NCBI GenBank assembly: GCA_937903315.1
Contig: CALCZO010000275.1
Location: 1-9,092, forward strand
Direction of reading: 5' to 3'
Source: an uncultured Alphaproteobacteria bacterium
Lineage (GTDB): Bacteria; Pseudomonadota; Alphaproteobacteria; Rhizobiales; Beijerinckiaceae
DNA: 9,092 bases
Position 1 is the stretch's first letter; each line of letters opens with the position of its first letter. Under the pieces are notes generated by a model that ran no database searches, had not been told where the DNA came from, and saw nothing but the letters and a program-made list of their open reading frames with translations. Positions 1 to 6,764 of this stretch are shown in pieces. The position numbers were made by a program, and so were the translations under genes.

Positions 1-1205
1 TGGCAACGGGCAAGAAAGTCAACTCGGCGCTCGACAACGCCACCAACTTCTTCACTGCGGCCGGCCTCAACAGTCGGGCCAATGATCTGTCCGGTCTGCT
101 CGACGGCATTTCAAACGCGGTGCAGACCATCAACGCTGCGGACAACGGCATCACCGGTATCAAGCGGCTGGTCGAATCGGCGCAGGCGACGGCCCGTCAG
201 GCTCTGGCCGACAAGAGCTCGTCGAGCTACAATTCGCTCGAAGGCGCAGCGGTGATCGACACCACCGGCTCGACCGGCACGACCGCCAAGGAGCAGGCGC
301 AGAACCAGACGCTGAGCAACCTCGGCTTTGGCAACGGCGATACCTTCAAGATCACTACCTCGAAGGGCGGCGTCGAGAAGTCGTTCTCCTTCGACATGAC
401 CACCGTGGGCAGCAACAAGGTTTCTGATCTCGTCAGCGCGATCAACGCGTCGGGCGTTGCCTCGGCCGAAGTGACCGAGAACGGCAAGCTGAAGATTTCT
501 GGCGCTGCCGATGAAGCCGTCACGGTTGAAATCCAGTCGGCGGATGCGGCCACGGGTTCGGCCCGTGCCGATGCGGCAACCAAGCTCGGTCTCACCCAGG
601 CGAGCGGCGGCTCCACCACGGTGACCAACACCGACGGCGCGGCCGGCGGCGACCGTGATACGACGACCATCGCGCTTGCAGCGGGTTCGCCCTCTGCGAA
701 CCGCACCAAGCTGGTGACGCAGTTCAACGAAATTCTCACTCAGATCAACAAACTGGCTGATGATGCCAGCTTCAACGGCGTCAACCTGCTCAAGGGCGGG
801 ACTGGCGTGATGAAGGTGGCGTTCAACGAAAAGACCGGCTCGGACAAGAACGAGCTGGCGATTGACGGCATCGATGTCACCAAGACCGGCCTTGCGCTGA
901 CGGATGCGTCGTCGATGGATGATACCGAAGCCACCAACAAGCTGACCGAGCTCACCAACGCGCTGACCTCGCTGCGGTCCGCGTCCTCGGCCTTCGGCTC
1001 GAAGCTGTCGATCATCCAGACCCGCCAGGATTTCACCAAGTCGACGATCACGACGCTGCAGTCCGGCGCTGACAACCTTGTCAACGCCGACACCAACGGC
1101 GAGGCTGCGGCCCTGCTCGCGCTGCAGACCCGCCAGCAGCTCTCGCAGTCGGCGCTGTCGATGGCCAACCAGCAGGATCAGGCGGTGCTGCGTCTGTTCA
1201 GCTGA
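1..1205 (+). CDS. fliC: Flagellin, 3' partial (N-terminus outside window)
   Basis: Flagellin is the subunit of the flagellar filament and is exported unfolded through the flagellar type III system. The reading frame is open from base 3 to the TGA at 1203-1205, giving 400 visible residues. Only the extreme N-terminal helix is missing, and the visible part begins in the conserved N-terminal domain (TAAGLNSRANDLSGLLDGIS, then NAADNGITGIKRLVESAQ). The middle, about visible residues 112-179 (GDTFKITTSKGG...), resembles the Flagellin_IN insert of the surface-exposed region. It is followed by the conserved FNEILTQINKLADDASFNG-NLL block. The last 40 residues are the canonical D0 C-terminal helix ending LSMANQQDQAVLRLFS. 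The GTG at base 120 is internal, not a start. The gene is followed at once by an intrinsic terminator, so it ends its transcript. Family assignment is firm. Which paralogue it is cannot be told, because related genomes often carry several flagellin genes. Confidence 0.95.
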   Translation, partial: ATGKKVNSALDNATNFFTAAGLNSRANDLSGLLDGISNAVQTINAADNGITGIKRLVESAQATARQALADKSSSSYNSLEGAAVIDTTGSTGTTAKEQAQNQTLSNLGFGNGDTFKITTSKGGVEKSFSFDMTTVGSNKVSDLVSAINASGVASAEVTENGKLKISGAADEAVTVEIQSADAATGSARADAATKLGLTQASGGSTTVTNTDGAAGGDRDTTTIALAAGSPSANRTKLVTQFNEILTQINKLADDASFNGVNLLKGGTGVMKVAFNEKTGSDKNELAIDGIDVTKTGLALTDASSMDDTEATNKLTELTNALTSLRSASSAFGSKLSIIQTRQDFTKSTITTLQSGADNLVNADTNGEAAALLALQTRQQLSQSALSMANQQDQAVLRLFS

Positions 1206-1231
1206 ACGCACGCCAGCCGACACATGCGCTC

Positions 1232-1259
1232 AGGGATGGCCAATGGCCGTCCCTTTTTT
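1232..1259 (+). terminator. Rho-independent terminator after flagellin
   Basis: The sequence reads as a 9-bp stem GGGATGGCC / GGCCGTCCC with one G-T wobble and a 3-base loop (AAT). A1232-T1254 adds a further pair, and six T residues follow at 1254-1259. It lies 27 bases after the flagellin stop and matches the classic intrinsic terminator layout. It separates the flagellin transcript from maeB. Confidence 0.9.
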
Positions 1260-1304
1260 GTTTCATTTTCAAAAATGATCCGTAGCAAGCGGCTGTTCCC
1301 GCCG

Positions 1305-1333
1305 TTGCATTTGGTCATCGCCCGGCCCACAAT
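1305..1333 (+). promoter_or_regulatory. Candidate sigma70-type promoter for maeB
   Basis: TTGCAT at 1305-1310 is followed by a 17-base spacer and CACAAT at 1328-1333, a 4/6 match to TATAAT. This predicts a transcript start near 1340 and a leader of about 29 bases that carries the maeB ribosome binding site. A better -35 (TTGACA, 1333-1338) lies nearby, but no acceptable -10 follows it. This is inference from hexamer matching only. Confidence 0.35.
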
Positions 1334-1368
1334 TGACACCAAACAATGGTTCATGCGGGGGGAAGCCA

Positions 1369-3666
1369 ATGAGCAAGGATCTCTATTCAGGCGCATTGAT
1401 CTACCACCGCCTGCCCAAGCCCGGCAAACTCGAGGTGGTGCCGACCAAACCACTGGGAAACCAGCGCGATCTGGCGCTGGCCTATTCTCCGGGCGTTGCC
1501 GCCGCCTGCGAGGAAATCCGCAAGCATCCTGAAACCGCAGCCGAATACACCACGAGGGCCAATCTCGTCGCGGTGGTCTCCAACGGCACGGCCGTGCTCG
1601 GGCTGGGGGATATCGGTCCGCTCGCCTCCAAGCCGGTGATGGAAGGCAAGGCGGTCCTGTTCAAGAAATTTGCCGGCATCGATGTGTTCGACATCGAGCT
1701 GGCGCAGAAGGACGTCGACAAGCTTGTCGATATCGTCTGCGCGCTGGAACCGACCTTTGGCGGCATCAACCTCGAGGATATCAAGGCACCGGAGTGCTTC
1801 GAGGTCGAACGGCGCTGCCGCGAGCGCATGAACATCCCGGTGTTCCATGATGACCAGCATGGTACCGCCATCATCGTCGCGGCGGCGGTGCGCAACGGCC
1901 TGTCGCTGGTCGGCAAGGACATCGCGTCGGTCAAGATCGTCGCCTCGGGGGCTGGCGCGGCGGCGCTGGCCTGTCTCAACCTGCTGGTCTCGCTCGGGGC
2001 CGACCCTGCCAACATCTGGGTCACCGATCTGGAAGGCGTCGTCTATGAAGGGCGGCCCGTGCTGATGGATCCGTACAAGTCGCGGTTTGCGCAGAAGACC
2101 GACAAGCGGACATTGGCCGAGGTCATCGAAGGGGCTGATGTGTTCATGGGTCTGTCGGCGGCCGGGGTGCTCAAACCGGCGATGCTGTCGGCGATGGCCG
2201 CCAATCCGCTGATTCTTGCGCTGGCCAATCCCTCGCCCGAAATCATGCCCGAAGATGCGCTGGAGGCCCGACCGGATGCGATGATCTGTACCGGGCGCTC
2301 CGATTATCCCAATCAGGTCAACAACGTGCTGTGCTTTCCCTATATCTTCAGGGGAGCGCTCGATTGCGGAGCAACCGCGATCAACGAGGACATGAAGCTG
2401 GCGGCGGTCGAGGCCATCGCGGCGCTGGCGCGCGAGACGCCGTCCGATGTCGTCGCCCGCGCCTATGGCGGAGAGGCGCGGCTGTTCGGGCCGACGAGCC
2501 TCATTCCTTCGCCGTTTGATCCGCGCCTGATCCTGAGGATTGCGCCAGCGGTCGCCGCTGCTGCCGCACGCACCGGCGTCGCCTCGCGCCCGATCGCCGA
2601 CCTCGACGCCTATGCCGACAGCCTGCAGCGGTTCGTGACGCGTTCGGGCTTCGTGATGAAGCCGGTGGTCGCTGCCGCCAAGGCCGATCCCAAGCGGGTG
2701 ATCTATGCCGATGGCGAGGATGAGCGCGTGTTGCGGGCGGCGCAGGTGGTGATTGAAGACGGGCTGGCCAAGCCGATCCTGATCGGCCGTCCCTCGGTGG
2801 TGGACGCACGGATCAAGAAATTCGGCCTGTCGATCCGGCCCGGGCAGGATTTTGAACTGGTCAATCCCGAAGACGATCCGCGCTACCGCGACTATGTCCA
2901 GAGCTATCTCGACCGGGCAGGGCGCAAGGGCATCTCGCCGGAGGCAGCGCGCGTGCTGGTGCGCACCTCGACGACCGTGGTGGCGGCGCTCGCGGTGCAT
3001 CGCGGCGACGCCGATGCGATGATCTGCGGGCTTGAGGGGCGGTATCGCTCGAAGCTCAGGCTGATCAATGAAATCATCGGTCTGGCGCCCGGGTTGCGTG
3101 ACTTTGCAGCGATGAGCCTGATGATCACGGCCAAGGGGCAGTACTTCCTGACCGATACCCATGTGCAACCAGACCCTTCAGCCGAGGACATTGCCGATAT
3201 CGCCATCGCCGCCGCCGAGCACGTCCAGCGATTTGGCATTGAGCCGAAGATCGCGCTGGTGTCGCATTCCGATTTCGGTGCGCACGACACGGCGTCGTCG
3301 CTAAAGATGCGGCGGGCTGTTGATCTGGTGCGCCAGCGCGCGCCGCATCTTGAAATCGACGGCGAGATGGAGGCTGACAGCGCGTTGCTGGCGGATGTCC
3401 GCGATCGTGTGCTGCCGTCCTCGACCCTCAAGGGACAGGCCAACGTGCTGGTATTCCCCAACCTCGATGCCGCCAACATTGCCTATCAGTTCGCCAAGGT
3501 GCTGGCCGATGCCCAGCCTGTCGGGCCGATCCTGCTCGGGCCGGCCAAACCAGCACATGTGCTGACCAGTTCGGCAACCTCCCGCGGCGTGGTCAACATG
3601 ACGGCGATCGCGGTTGCCGAGGCGCAGACGACAGGGGCGGAGGCTGCGGCCCTCCTAGCCCGCTGA
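1369..3666 (+). CDS. maeB: NADP-type malic enzyme with C-terminal phosphotransacetylase-like domain
   Basis: Malic enzyme oxidatively decarboxylates malate to pyruvate, supplying NAD(P)H and pyruvate in the cytoplasm. The ATG at 1369 is chosen over the in-frame TTG at 1333 because a strong purine-rich site (GGGGGGAAG, 1357-1365) precedes it. This gives 765 aa, the usual MaeB length. The N-terminal malic domain spans about residues 15-150, with SPGVAAACEEI (40-50), SNGTAVLGLGDIG (71-83) and the metal-site segments FGGINLEDIKAPECFE (130-145) and PVFHDDQHGTA (157-167). A Rossmann NAD(P)-binding domain follows (about 160-400; SGAGAAALA 193-201, LALANPSPE 283-291). Residues about 425-760 are a PTA_PTB domain. 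There the usual catalytic Ser-Thr-Lys/Arg-Gly stretch reads SHSDFGAHD (632-640), so the catalytic basic residue appears to be Phe. In studied MaeB enzymes this domain is regulatory and responds to acetyl-CoA, and the same is inferred here. NADP rather than NAD preference is inferred from family architecture. The gene appears monocistronic, with its 3' end overlapping the opposing DUF2783 gene by 12 bp. Confidence 0.95.
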   Translation: MSKDLYSGALIYHRLPKPGKLEVVPTKPLGNQRDLALAYSPGVAAACEEIRKHPETAAEYTTRANLVAVVSNGTAVLGLGDIGPLASKPVMEGKAVLFKKFAGIDVFDIELAQKDVDKLVDIVCALEPTFGGINLEDIKAPECFEVERRCRERMNIPVFHDDQHGTAIIVAAAVRNGLSLVGKDIASVKIVASGAGAAALACLNLLVSLGADPANIWVTDLEGVVYEGRPVLMDPYKSRFAQKTDKRTLAEVIEGADVFMGLSAAGVLKPAMLSAMAANPLILALANPSPEIMPEDALEARPDAMICTGRSDYPNQVNNVLCFPYIFRGALDCGATAINEDMKLAAVEAIAALARETPSDVVARAYGGEARLFGPTSLIPSPFDPRLILRIAPAVAAAAARTGVASRPIADLDAYADSLQRFVTRSGFVMKPVVAAAKADPKRVIYADGEDERVLRAAQVVIEDGLAKPILIGRPSVVDARIKKFGLSIRPGQDFELVNPEDDPRYRDYVQSYLDRAGRKGISPEAARVLVRTSTTVVAALAVHRGDADAMICGLEGRYRSKLRLINEIIGLAPGLRDFAAMSLMITAKGQYFLTDTHVQPDPSAEDIADIAIAAAEHVQRFGIEPKIALVSHSDFGAHDTASSLKMRRAVDLVRQRAPHLEIDGEMEADSALLADVRDRVLPSSTLKGQANVLVFPNLDAANIAYQFAKVLADAQPVGPILLGPAKPAHVLTSSATSRGVVNMTAIAVAEAQTTGAEAAALLAR

Positions 3667-3858
3667 GGGCGCAGGCGCGCGTGCCATGGTGATCGCCTCG
3701 CTCAGTACGGCGCGGTCGCCGATATGATTAGCCAGCAAGATCAAGAGCTTGCAATTCATCCTTATGGCTGTTTCGTCGTCCATATCGCGCTGGGCGCTGA
3801 TCAGTTCCTCATAGAAACCGTCGGGATCGGCAAGGTTGGCGGCGGTGTTCAGGGGCAT
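3655..3858 (-). CDS. Small DUF2783 family protein
   Basis: This is a 67-residue protein of unknown function. MPLNTAANLADPDGFYEELI near the start and KLLILLANHIGDRAVLSEAI (about 37-56) are typical of DUF2783, a family I know mainly as a neighbour of FAD-dependent aromatic hydroxylases. It is probably all-helical, with no signal peptide or membrane segment. The ATG at 3858 is preferred over an upstream in-frame TTG at 3876 because GTGAGG lies 6 bases before it. That site contains the stop codon (3868-3866) of the upstream hydroxylase. The 7-bp spacing indicates translational coupling, and a role as an accessory or partner protein of the hydroxylase is plausible but unproven. Its last four codons overlap the 3' end of maeB on the other strand. 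Confidence 0.85.
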   Translation of the reverse strand: MPLNTAANLADPDGFYEELISAQRDMDDETAIRMNCKLLILLANHIGDRAVLSEAITMARAPAPSAG

Positions 3859-3865
3859 GGCGGCC

Positions 3866-5476
3866 TCACGCGGCAAGAGCGCGCGCGAGTGCGGCGCGGA
3901 TCAGGTCGGGGTCAAAATGGCGCCAGCGGGCGGCGACATGCTGGTCCGGGCGGATGAGATAGGTGGTGCCGGGCTGGCCGTCATAGCGGGTGCCAATGAG
4001 GCCGGTCGGGTCGCCGAAGTCATCGTCGACACCGAGGATGGTCGCCCTGACGCCGCCTGATTCAATCGAAACGCCGGCTGGAACACGGCCGAACACCAGA
4101 ACGGTAAAGCCGTCGCCCAACTGGTTCAGCAGCCACGAGGGCTTGCCGGCAACGGTGACCGGTGCATCGTCGCAATTGGTTCCCGGCGTCATTCTTCCTT
4201 TGAATTGCGCGCTGTCCGGCGTGTTCAGCGGGGAATGGACATAGGGAGTCGGGCGCGACAGCCGGCCGGAATTGACCAGCGGGCGGATGCCCGCCACCTG
4301 CTCGGCAAGTTCGAGCACGCAATCCCTGAACCGGCGGCTCATCGGGCTTTTCGGTGTGATGAAGTCGGTTGAACGGGTCGAATTCGACAGGTTGTCATCG
4401 GCGGCGAACAGCCGTTCGGCGGTGTAGCTGTCGATCAGAGCTTCGGGCGCGCACCCATCGAGGACCAGCTTGAGCTTCCAGCCAAGATTGTCGATGTCCT
4501 GAAAGCCGGTGTTGGCGCCGCGGGCGCCGAAAGGCGACACCTGATGGGCCGAATCGCCGGCAAAAAGCACCCGGTTGACGCGGAAATCGCGCATGCGGCG
4601 GCAGGCGAACTGATAGATCGAGACCCATTCGAGTTCGAACTCGACATCGTCTCCGAGCATTTTCCGGATGCGCGGAATGACGTTCTCGGGCTTCTTTTCC
4701 TCAACCGGGTCAGCGCCCCAGCCGAGCTGGAAGTCGATCCGCCAGACGTTGTCGGCCTGCTTGTGCAGCAGCACCGACTGGCCCGGATGAAACGGCGGAT
4801 CGAACCAGAACCAGCGCTCGGTCGGGAACCCGGCCTGCATCACGACATCGGCGATCAGGAACCGGTCGTGGAACGCCTGCCCCTCGAAGTCGGCGCCGAC
4901 CATGCGCCGCATATCCGAGTTGGCGCCATCGCAGGCGATGACCCATGTCGCTTGCATGGTGAAGACGCCATCCGGCGTCTCGACCGTCAGCACGGCATGA
5001 TCAGCGTGCTGATCAATGGCAACGACCTTGTGCTTCCAGCGCAGGTCCGCCAGCGGCTCGGCGTCCAGCGCCGCCACCAGCGTTTCCTCAAGATAGTATT
5101 GCTGGAGATTGATCATCGCCGGCATCTTGTGGTCGCTCTCGGGCAGCAGATCGAACTGATAGGCGAGCCTGTCACGGACGAAGACCTTGCCGACTTTCCA
5201 AGAAATGCCCTTGGCGACCAGAGGCGCGGCGACGCCGAGCCGGTCGAGGATCTCGAGTGGTCGCTTGGCATAGCAGACGGCGCGCGAACCGACCGAGACG
5301 GTGTTGTTGTCGTCGAGGATGACCGTCGGGATGCCGCGACGGGCACAGTCGAGCCCGGCGGCCAGCCCGATGGGGCCGCCGCCGACCACGACCACGGGAT
5401 GGCGCAGGACACGACCGTCCGCCTGTTCCGGCGAGCGGCGATAGGGAAAGACTGGATAGCTGTAGGTTTTCTGCAT
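3866..5476 (-). CDS. FAD-dependent aromatic hydroxylase (class A flavoprotein monooxygenase, MhpA/UbiH-like)
   Basis: This cytoplasmic flavoprotein is expected to hydroxylate a phenolic ring using NAD(P)H and O2. The 536 aa from the ATG at 5476 contain the three family fingerprints. These are the FAD dinucleotide motif VVVVGGGPIGLAAG (28-41), the DG motif ACDGANSDMRRMVG (181-194) and the GD motif LFAGDSAHQVSPFGARGANTG (304-324), which runs on into a conserved QDIDNLGWKL. The C-terminal 90 residues, ending TTYLIRPDQHVAARWR, form the thioredoxin-like tail of the 3-(3-hydroxyphenyl)propionate/phenol hydroxylase group. The frame stays open upstream to 5737, but that part is Arg/Pro-rich with no family character and overlaps the VOC gene, so it is treated as non-coding. 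The ribosome binding site is weak (ACGACGG). The gene lies 94 bp behind the VOC gene and 7 bp before DUF2783 in one probable operon. The class is secure, the substrate is not; annotations such as 3-(3-hydroxyphenyl)propionate hydroxylase would be over-specific. Confidence 0.92.
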   Translation of the reverse strand: MQKTYSYPVFPYRRSPEQADGRVLRHPVVVVGGGPIGLAAGLDCARRGIPTVILDDNNTVSVGSRAVCYAKRPLEILDRLGVAAPLVAKGISWKVGKVFVRDRLAYQFDLLPESDHKMPAMINLQQYYLEETLVAALDAEPLADLRWKHKVVAIDQHADHAVLTVETPDGVFTMQATWVIACDGANSDMRRMVGADFEGQAFHDRFLIADVVMQAGFPTERWFWFDPPFHPGQSVLLHKQADNVWRIDFQLGWGADPVEEKKPENVIPRIRKMLGDDVEFELEWVSIYQFACRRMRDFRVNRVLFAGDSAHQVSPFGARGANTGFQDIDNLGWKLKLVLDGCAPEALIDSYTAERLFAADDNLSNSTRSTDFITPKSPMSRRFRDCVLELAEQVAGIRPLVNSGRLSRPTPYVHSPLNTPDSAQFKGRMTPGTNCDDAPVTVAGKPSWLLNQLGDGFTVLVFGRVPAGVSIESGGVRATILGVDDDFGDPTGLIGTRYDGQPGTTYLIRPDQHVAARWRHFDPDLIRAALARALAA

Positions 5477-5529
5477 GACCGTCGTGGCAGGAGGAAGACC
5501 GTCCGAGAGTGCGGCGGCGACAGCGGATT

Positions 5530-5567
5530 GGCAAGAGGAGCAGCCTGCCCTGTCCCGGGCGCTTGCC
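5530..5567 (-). other. Imperfect hairpin in the VOC-hydroxylase spacer
   Basis: The 94-base intercistronic spacer contains perfect complementary arms GGCAAG (5530-5535) and CTTGCC (5562-5567), with a nested GCCC/GGGC stem (5547-5550 with 5557-5560). There is no T tract, so it is not a standard terminator. It could be an mRNA processing or stability element, or chance pairing in GC-rich DNA. Confidence 0.25.
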
Positions 5568-5570
5568 GGT

Positions 5571-6110
5571 TCAGGTGCCGGAAAATTCCTTCTCGTGCAG
5601 CCAGGCGTTGAACCGCGGCGGCTTTCTGGTCCGCGACCATTCCTCGAGCATCGCCGGTGAGTTGTCGCGCATCCGCTTGAGTTTCTCCGGGGTTGCCGAC
5701 CATGTCGCCACCTCGAGCCGGTGGCCGGAGGGATCAAAGAAGTAGATCGACTGGAAGATGTTGTGATCGGTCGGGCCGATCACCTCAAGCCCTTCGGCAA
5801 CGGCGCGGCTGCGTGCATCGAGCAGGGCGGCCATGTCCTTGACCTCGAAGGCGATGTGCTGGGTCCAGACCGGCGTGTTCTCGTCCCGGCCCATGGGCGG
5901 CGAATTGGGCAGTTCGAAAAACGCGAGGATGTTGCCGCCGCCGGCATCGAGGAAAATGTGCATGTAGGGGTCCGGCGCCTTGGTGGAGGGCACCTTGTCC
6001 TCGGCGATCGCGCCAAGCAGGTCCATGTCCAGAACCCGCTTGTAGAAATCTGCCGTTTGCTTGGCGTCCTTGCAGCGAAAGGCAACGTGGTGGAAGCGCT
6101 CGACCTTCAT
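5571..6110 (-). CDS. VOC superfamily metalloenzyme (glyoxalase/dioxygenase fold)
   Basis: This is a 179-aa single-subunit protein of the vicinal oxygen chelate superfamily, with two beta-alpha-beta-beta-beta modules (about residues 5-68 and 82-137). Candidate metal ligands are His8 (FHHVAFRCKD), Glu66 (ILAFFELP), His85 (TQHIAFEVKD) and Glu133 (SGHRLEVATW). Their order and spacing match the H-E-H-E set of glyoxalase I. Related one-domain VOC proteins also serve as ring-cleavage dioxygenases, and the neighbouring aromatic hydroxylase makes that an alternative. Residues 138-179 form a charged helical extension (PEKLKRMRDNSPAMLEEW) beyond the core fold. The ATG at 6110 has a strong ribosome binding site, GGGAGGA. 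It is the first gene of a probable operon with the hydroxylase and DUF2783, and its promoter overlaps the palindromic operator next to the divergent MarR gene. Fold is certain, reaction unknown. Confidence 0.88.
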   Translation of the reverse strand: MKVERFHHVAFRCKDAKQTADFYKRVLDMDLLGAIAEDKVPSTKAPDPYMHIFLDAGGGNILAFFELPNSPPMGRDENTPVWTQHIAFEVKDMAALLDARSRAVAEGLEVIGPTDHNIFQSIYFFDPSGHRLEVATWSATPEKLKRMRDNSPAMLEEWSRTRKPPRFNAWLHEKEFSGT

Positions 6111-6140
6111 GATGGTTCCTCCCGCAAGGCTGGCATGTCA

Positions 6141-6169
6141 TTGCAGGCATTAGTAACAAATGTTACGAA
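6141..6169 (+). promoter_or_regulatory. Candidate promoter of the MarR-family gene
   Basis: TTGCAG (6141-6146), a 17-base spacer and TACGAA (6164-6169) give a weak plus-strand promoter embedded in the inverted repeat. If real, the regulator would control itself and the divergent operon from one site. The leader to the ATG at 6249 would be about 75 bases. Confidence 0.35.
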
Positions 6170-6170
6170 T
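6149..6170. promoter_or_regulatory. Probable MarR operator (22-bp inverted repeat)
   Basis: ATTAGTAAC - AAAT - GTTACGAAT forms an inverted repeat with 8 of 9 arm positions complementary and a perfect GTAAC-N4-GTTAC core. It is strikingly A/T-rich against its surroundings. It lies between the divergent VOC and MarR genes, and its size and symmetry fit MarR-family dimers. That the adjacent MarR protein binds here is inference from position. Confidence 0.7.
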
Positions 6171-6177
6171 GAGTCAA
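6149..6177 (-). promoter_or_regulatory. Promoter of the VOC-hydroxylase-DUF2783 operon
   Basis: On the minus strand TTGACT (6177-6172) is followed by a 17-base spacer and ACTAAT (6154-6149), a 4/6 match to TATAAT. The start site would fall near 6142, about 30 bases before the VOC ATG and its GGGAGGA site. The inverted repeat at 6149-6170 covers the spacer and the -10, so a bound repressor would block this promoter. Confidence 0.6.
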
Positions 6178-6248
6178 GGGCCGGCCCCGCTGCGGGCTGC
6201 GTTGCGCGGGGCGCCTGCGGAATGATAGAGCAGGGCGAGGAGGCGACG

Positions 6249-6764
6249 ATGGCCGGACAATCCGACAAGGCGGACACGACGGGCGATGCAGCGGCCACGT
6301 CGCTCGACATGCCGGCGTTCTTTCCCTACCGGCTGGCGGTTGTGGCCGAGGCCGTGTCGCAGACGATGGCGGCGGTGTATGCGGACCGGTTCGCGCTGAC
6401 GCGTCAGGAATGGCGCGTGCTGGCGGCGCTGGCCGATCGCGGACCGGCAACGGCCACCGAGGTGGCGGAATATTCGACGCTCGACAAGATGCAGGTCAGC
6501 CGTGCGGTTGCTGCGCTGGAAGCGCGGGGGGCTGTCGTCCGCTCACCCGGCGCTGAGGACCGGCGGACCAAGACCCTGGTGATGACGCCCGGCGGACGGG
6601 ACCTGTTCGCCGCGATTGTTCCACTGGTTCTGGAACGGCAGGAGAGGCTGCTGGCCGGGTTTTCACCCGACGAGCGTGCCGTGCTGGCCACGACGATCGA
6701 GCGGCTGCTGGACAGTGCCGGCCGGCTGCTGGCTGATGGGGGTCAGGCCGCCAGCGACAGGTGA
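6249..6764 (+). CDS. MarR-family winged-helix transcriptional regulator
   Basis: This is a 171-aa DNA-binding regulator. The ATG at 6249 is chosen because GAGGAGG (6236-6242) sits 6 bases upstream; an in-frame ATG at 6222 lacks such a site. Residues about 30-160 carry the MarR fold. AAVYADRFALTRQEWRVLAAL (41-61) is the helix leading to the wing domain. TATEVAEYSTLDKMQVSRAVAALEARGAV (68-96) is the helix-turn-helix with its recognition helix. The wing follows, with the hallmark D-R-R (104-106) and KTLVMTPGGRDLF (108-120). The C-terminal helices form the dimer interface. The first 20 residues look disordered. Divergence from the VOC operon, with an inverted repeat in the gap, points to local control of that operon, probably repression relieved by an aromatic ligand; the ligand is unknown. 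The last 22 bp overlap the opposing GGDEF-like gene. Confidence 0.92.
   Translation: MAGQSDKADTTGDAAATSLDMPAFFPYRLAVVAEAVSQTMAAVYADRFALTRQEWRVLAALADRGPATATEVAEYSTLDKMQVSRAVAALEARGAVVRSPGAEDRRTKTLVMTPGGRDLFAAIVPLVLERQERLLAGFSPDERAVLATTIERLLDSAGRLLADGGQAASDR

Noticed and set aside
111..1223. 370-codon open frame antisense to the flagellin gene
   Set aside because: Arg/Gly-rich translation with no recognisable motif, mirrored from a clear flagellin; a codon-bias shadow.
1333..1338. TTGACA as the -35 of the maeB promoter
   Set aside because: At 16-18 bases downstream only GC-rich sequence is found, and the position would put the transcript start within or beyond the ribosome binding site.
1387..3168. 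593-codon open frame antisense to maeB
   Set aside because: It lies wholly opposite a firmly identified malic enzyme gene. The translation is rich in Arg, His, Gly and Gln without domain character, as expected from strong third-position GC bias.
4544..5611. 355-codon open frame antisense to the FAD monooxygenase
   Set aside because: The opposite strand carries all three flavoprotein fingerprints; this frame has none and no plausible ribosome binding site was seen.
5477..5737. In-frame 87-codon N-terminal extension of the hydroxylase
   Set aside because: It overlaps the VOC coding sequence and reads as Arg/Pro/Ser-rich low-complexity sequence. The family's usual N-terminus begins shortly before the FAD motif, matching the ATG at 5476.
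5721..6248. In-frame N-terminal extension of the MarR gene
   Set aside because: It runs antisense through the VOC gene and through the divergent promoter/operator. A GAGGAGG site marks the ATG at 6249.
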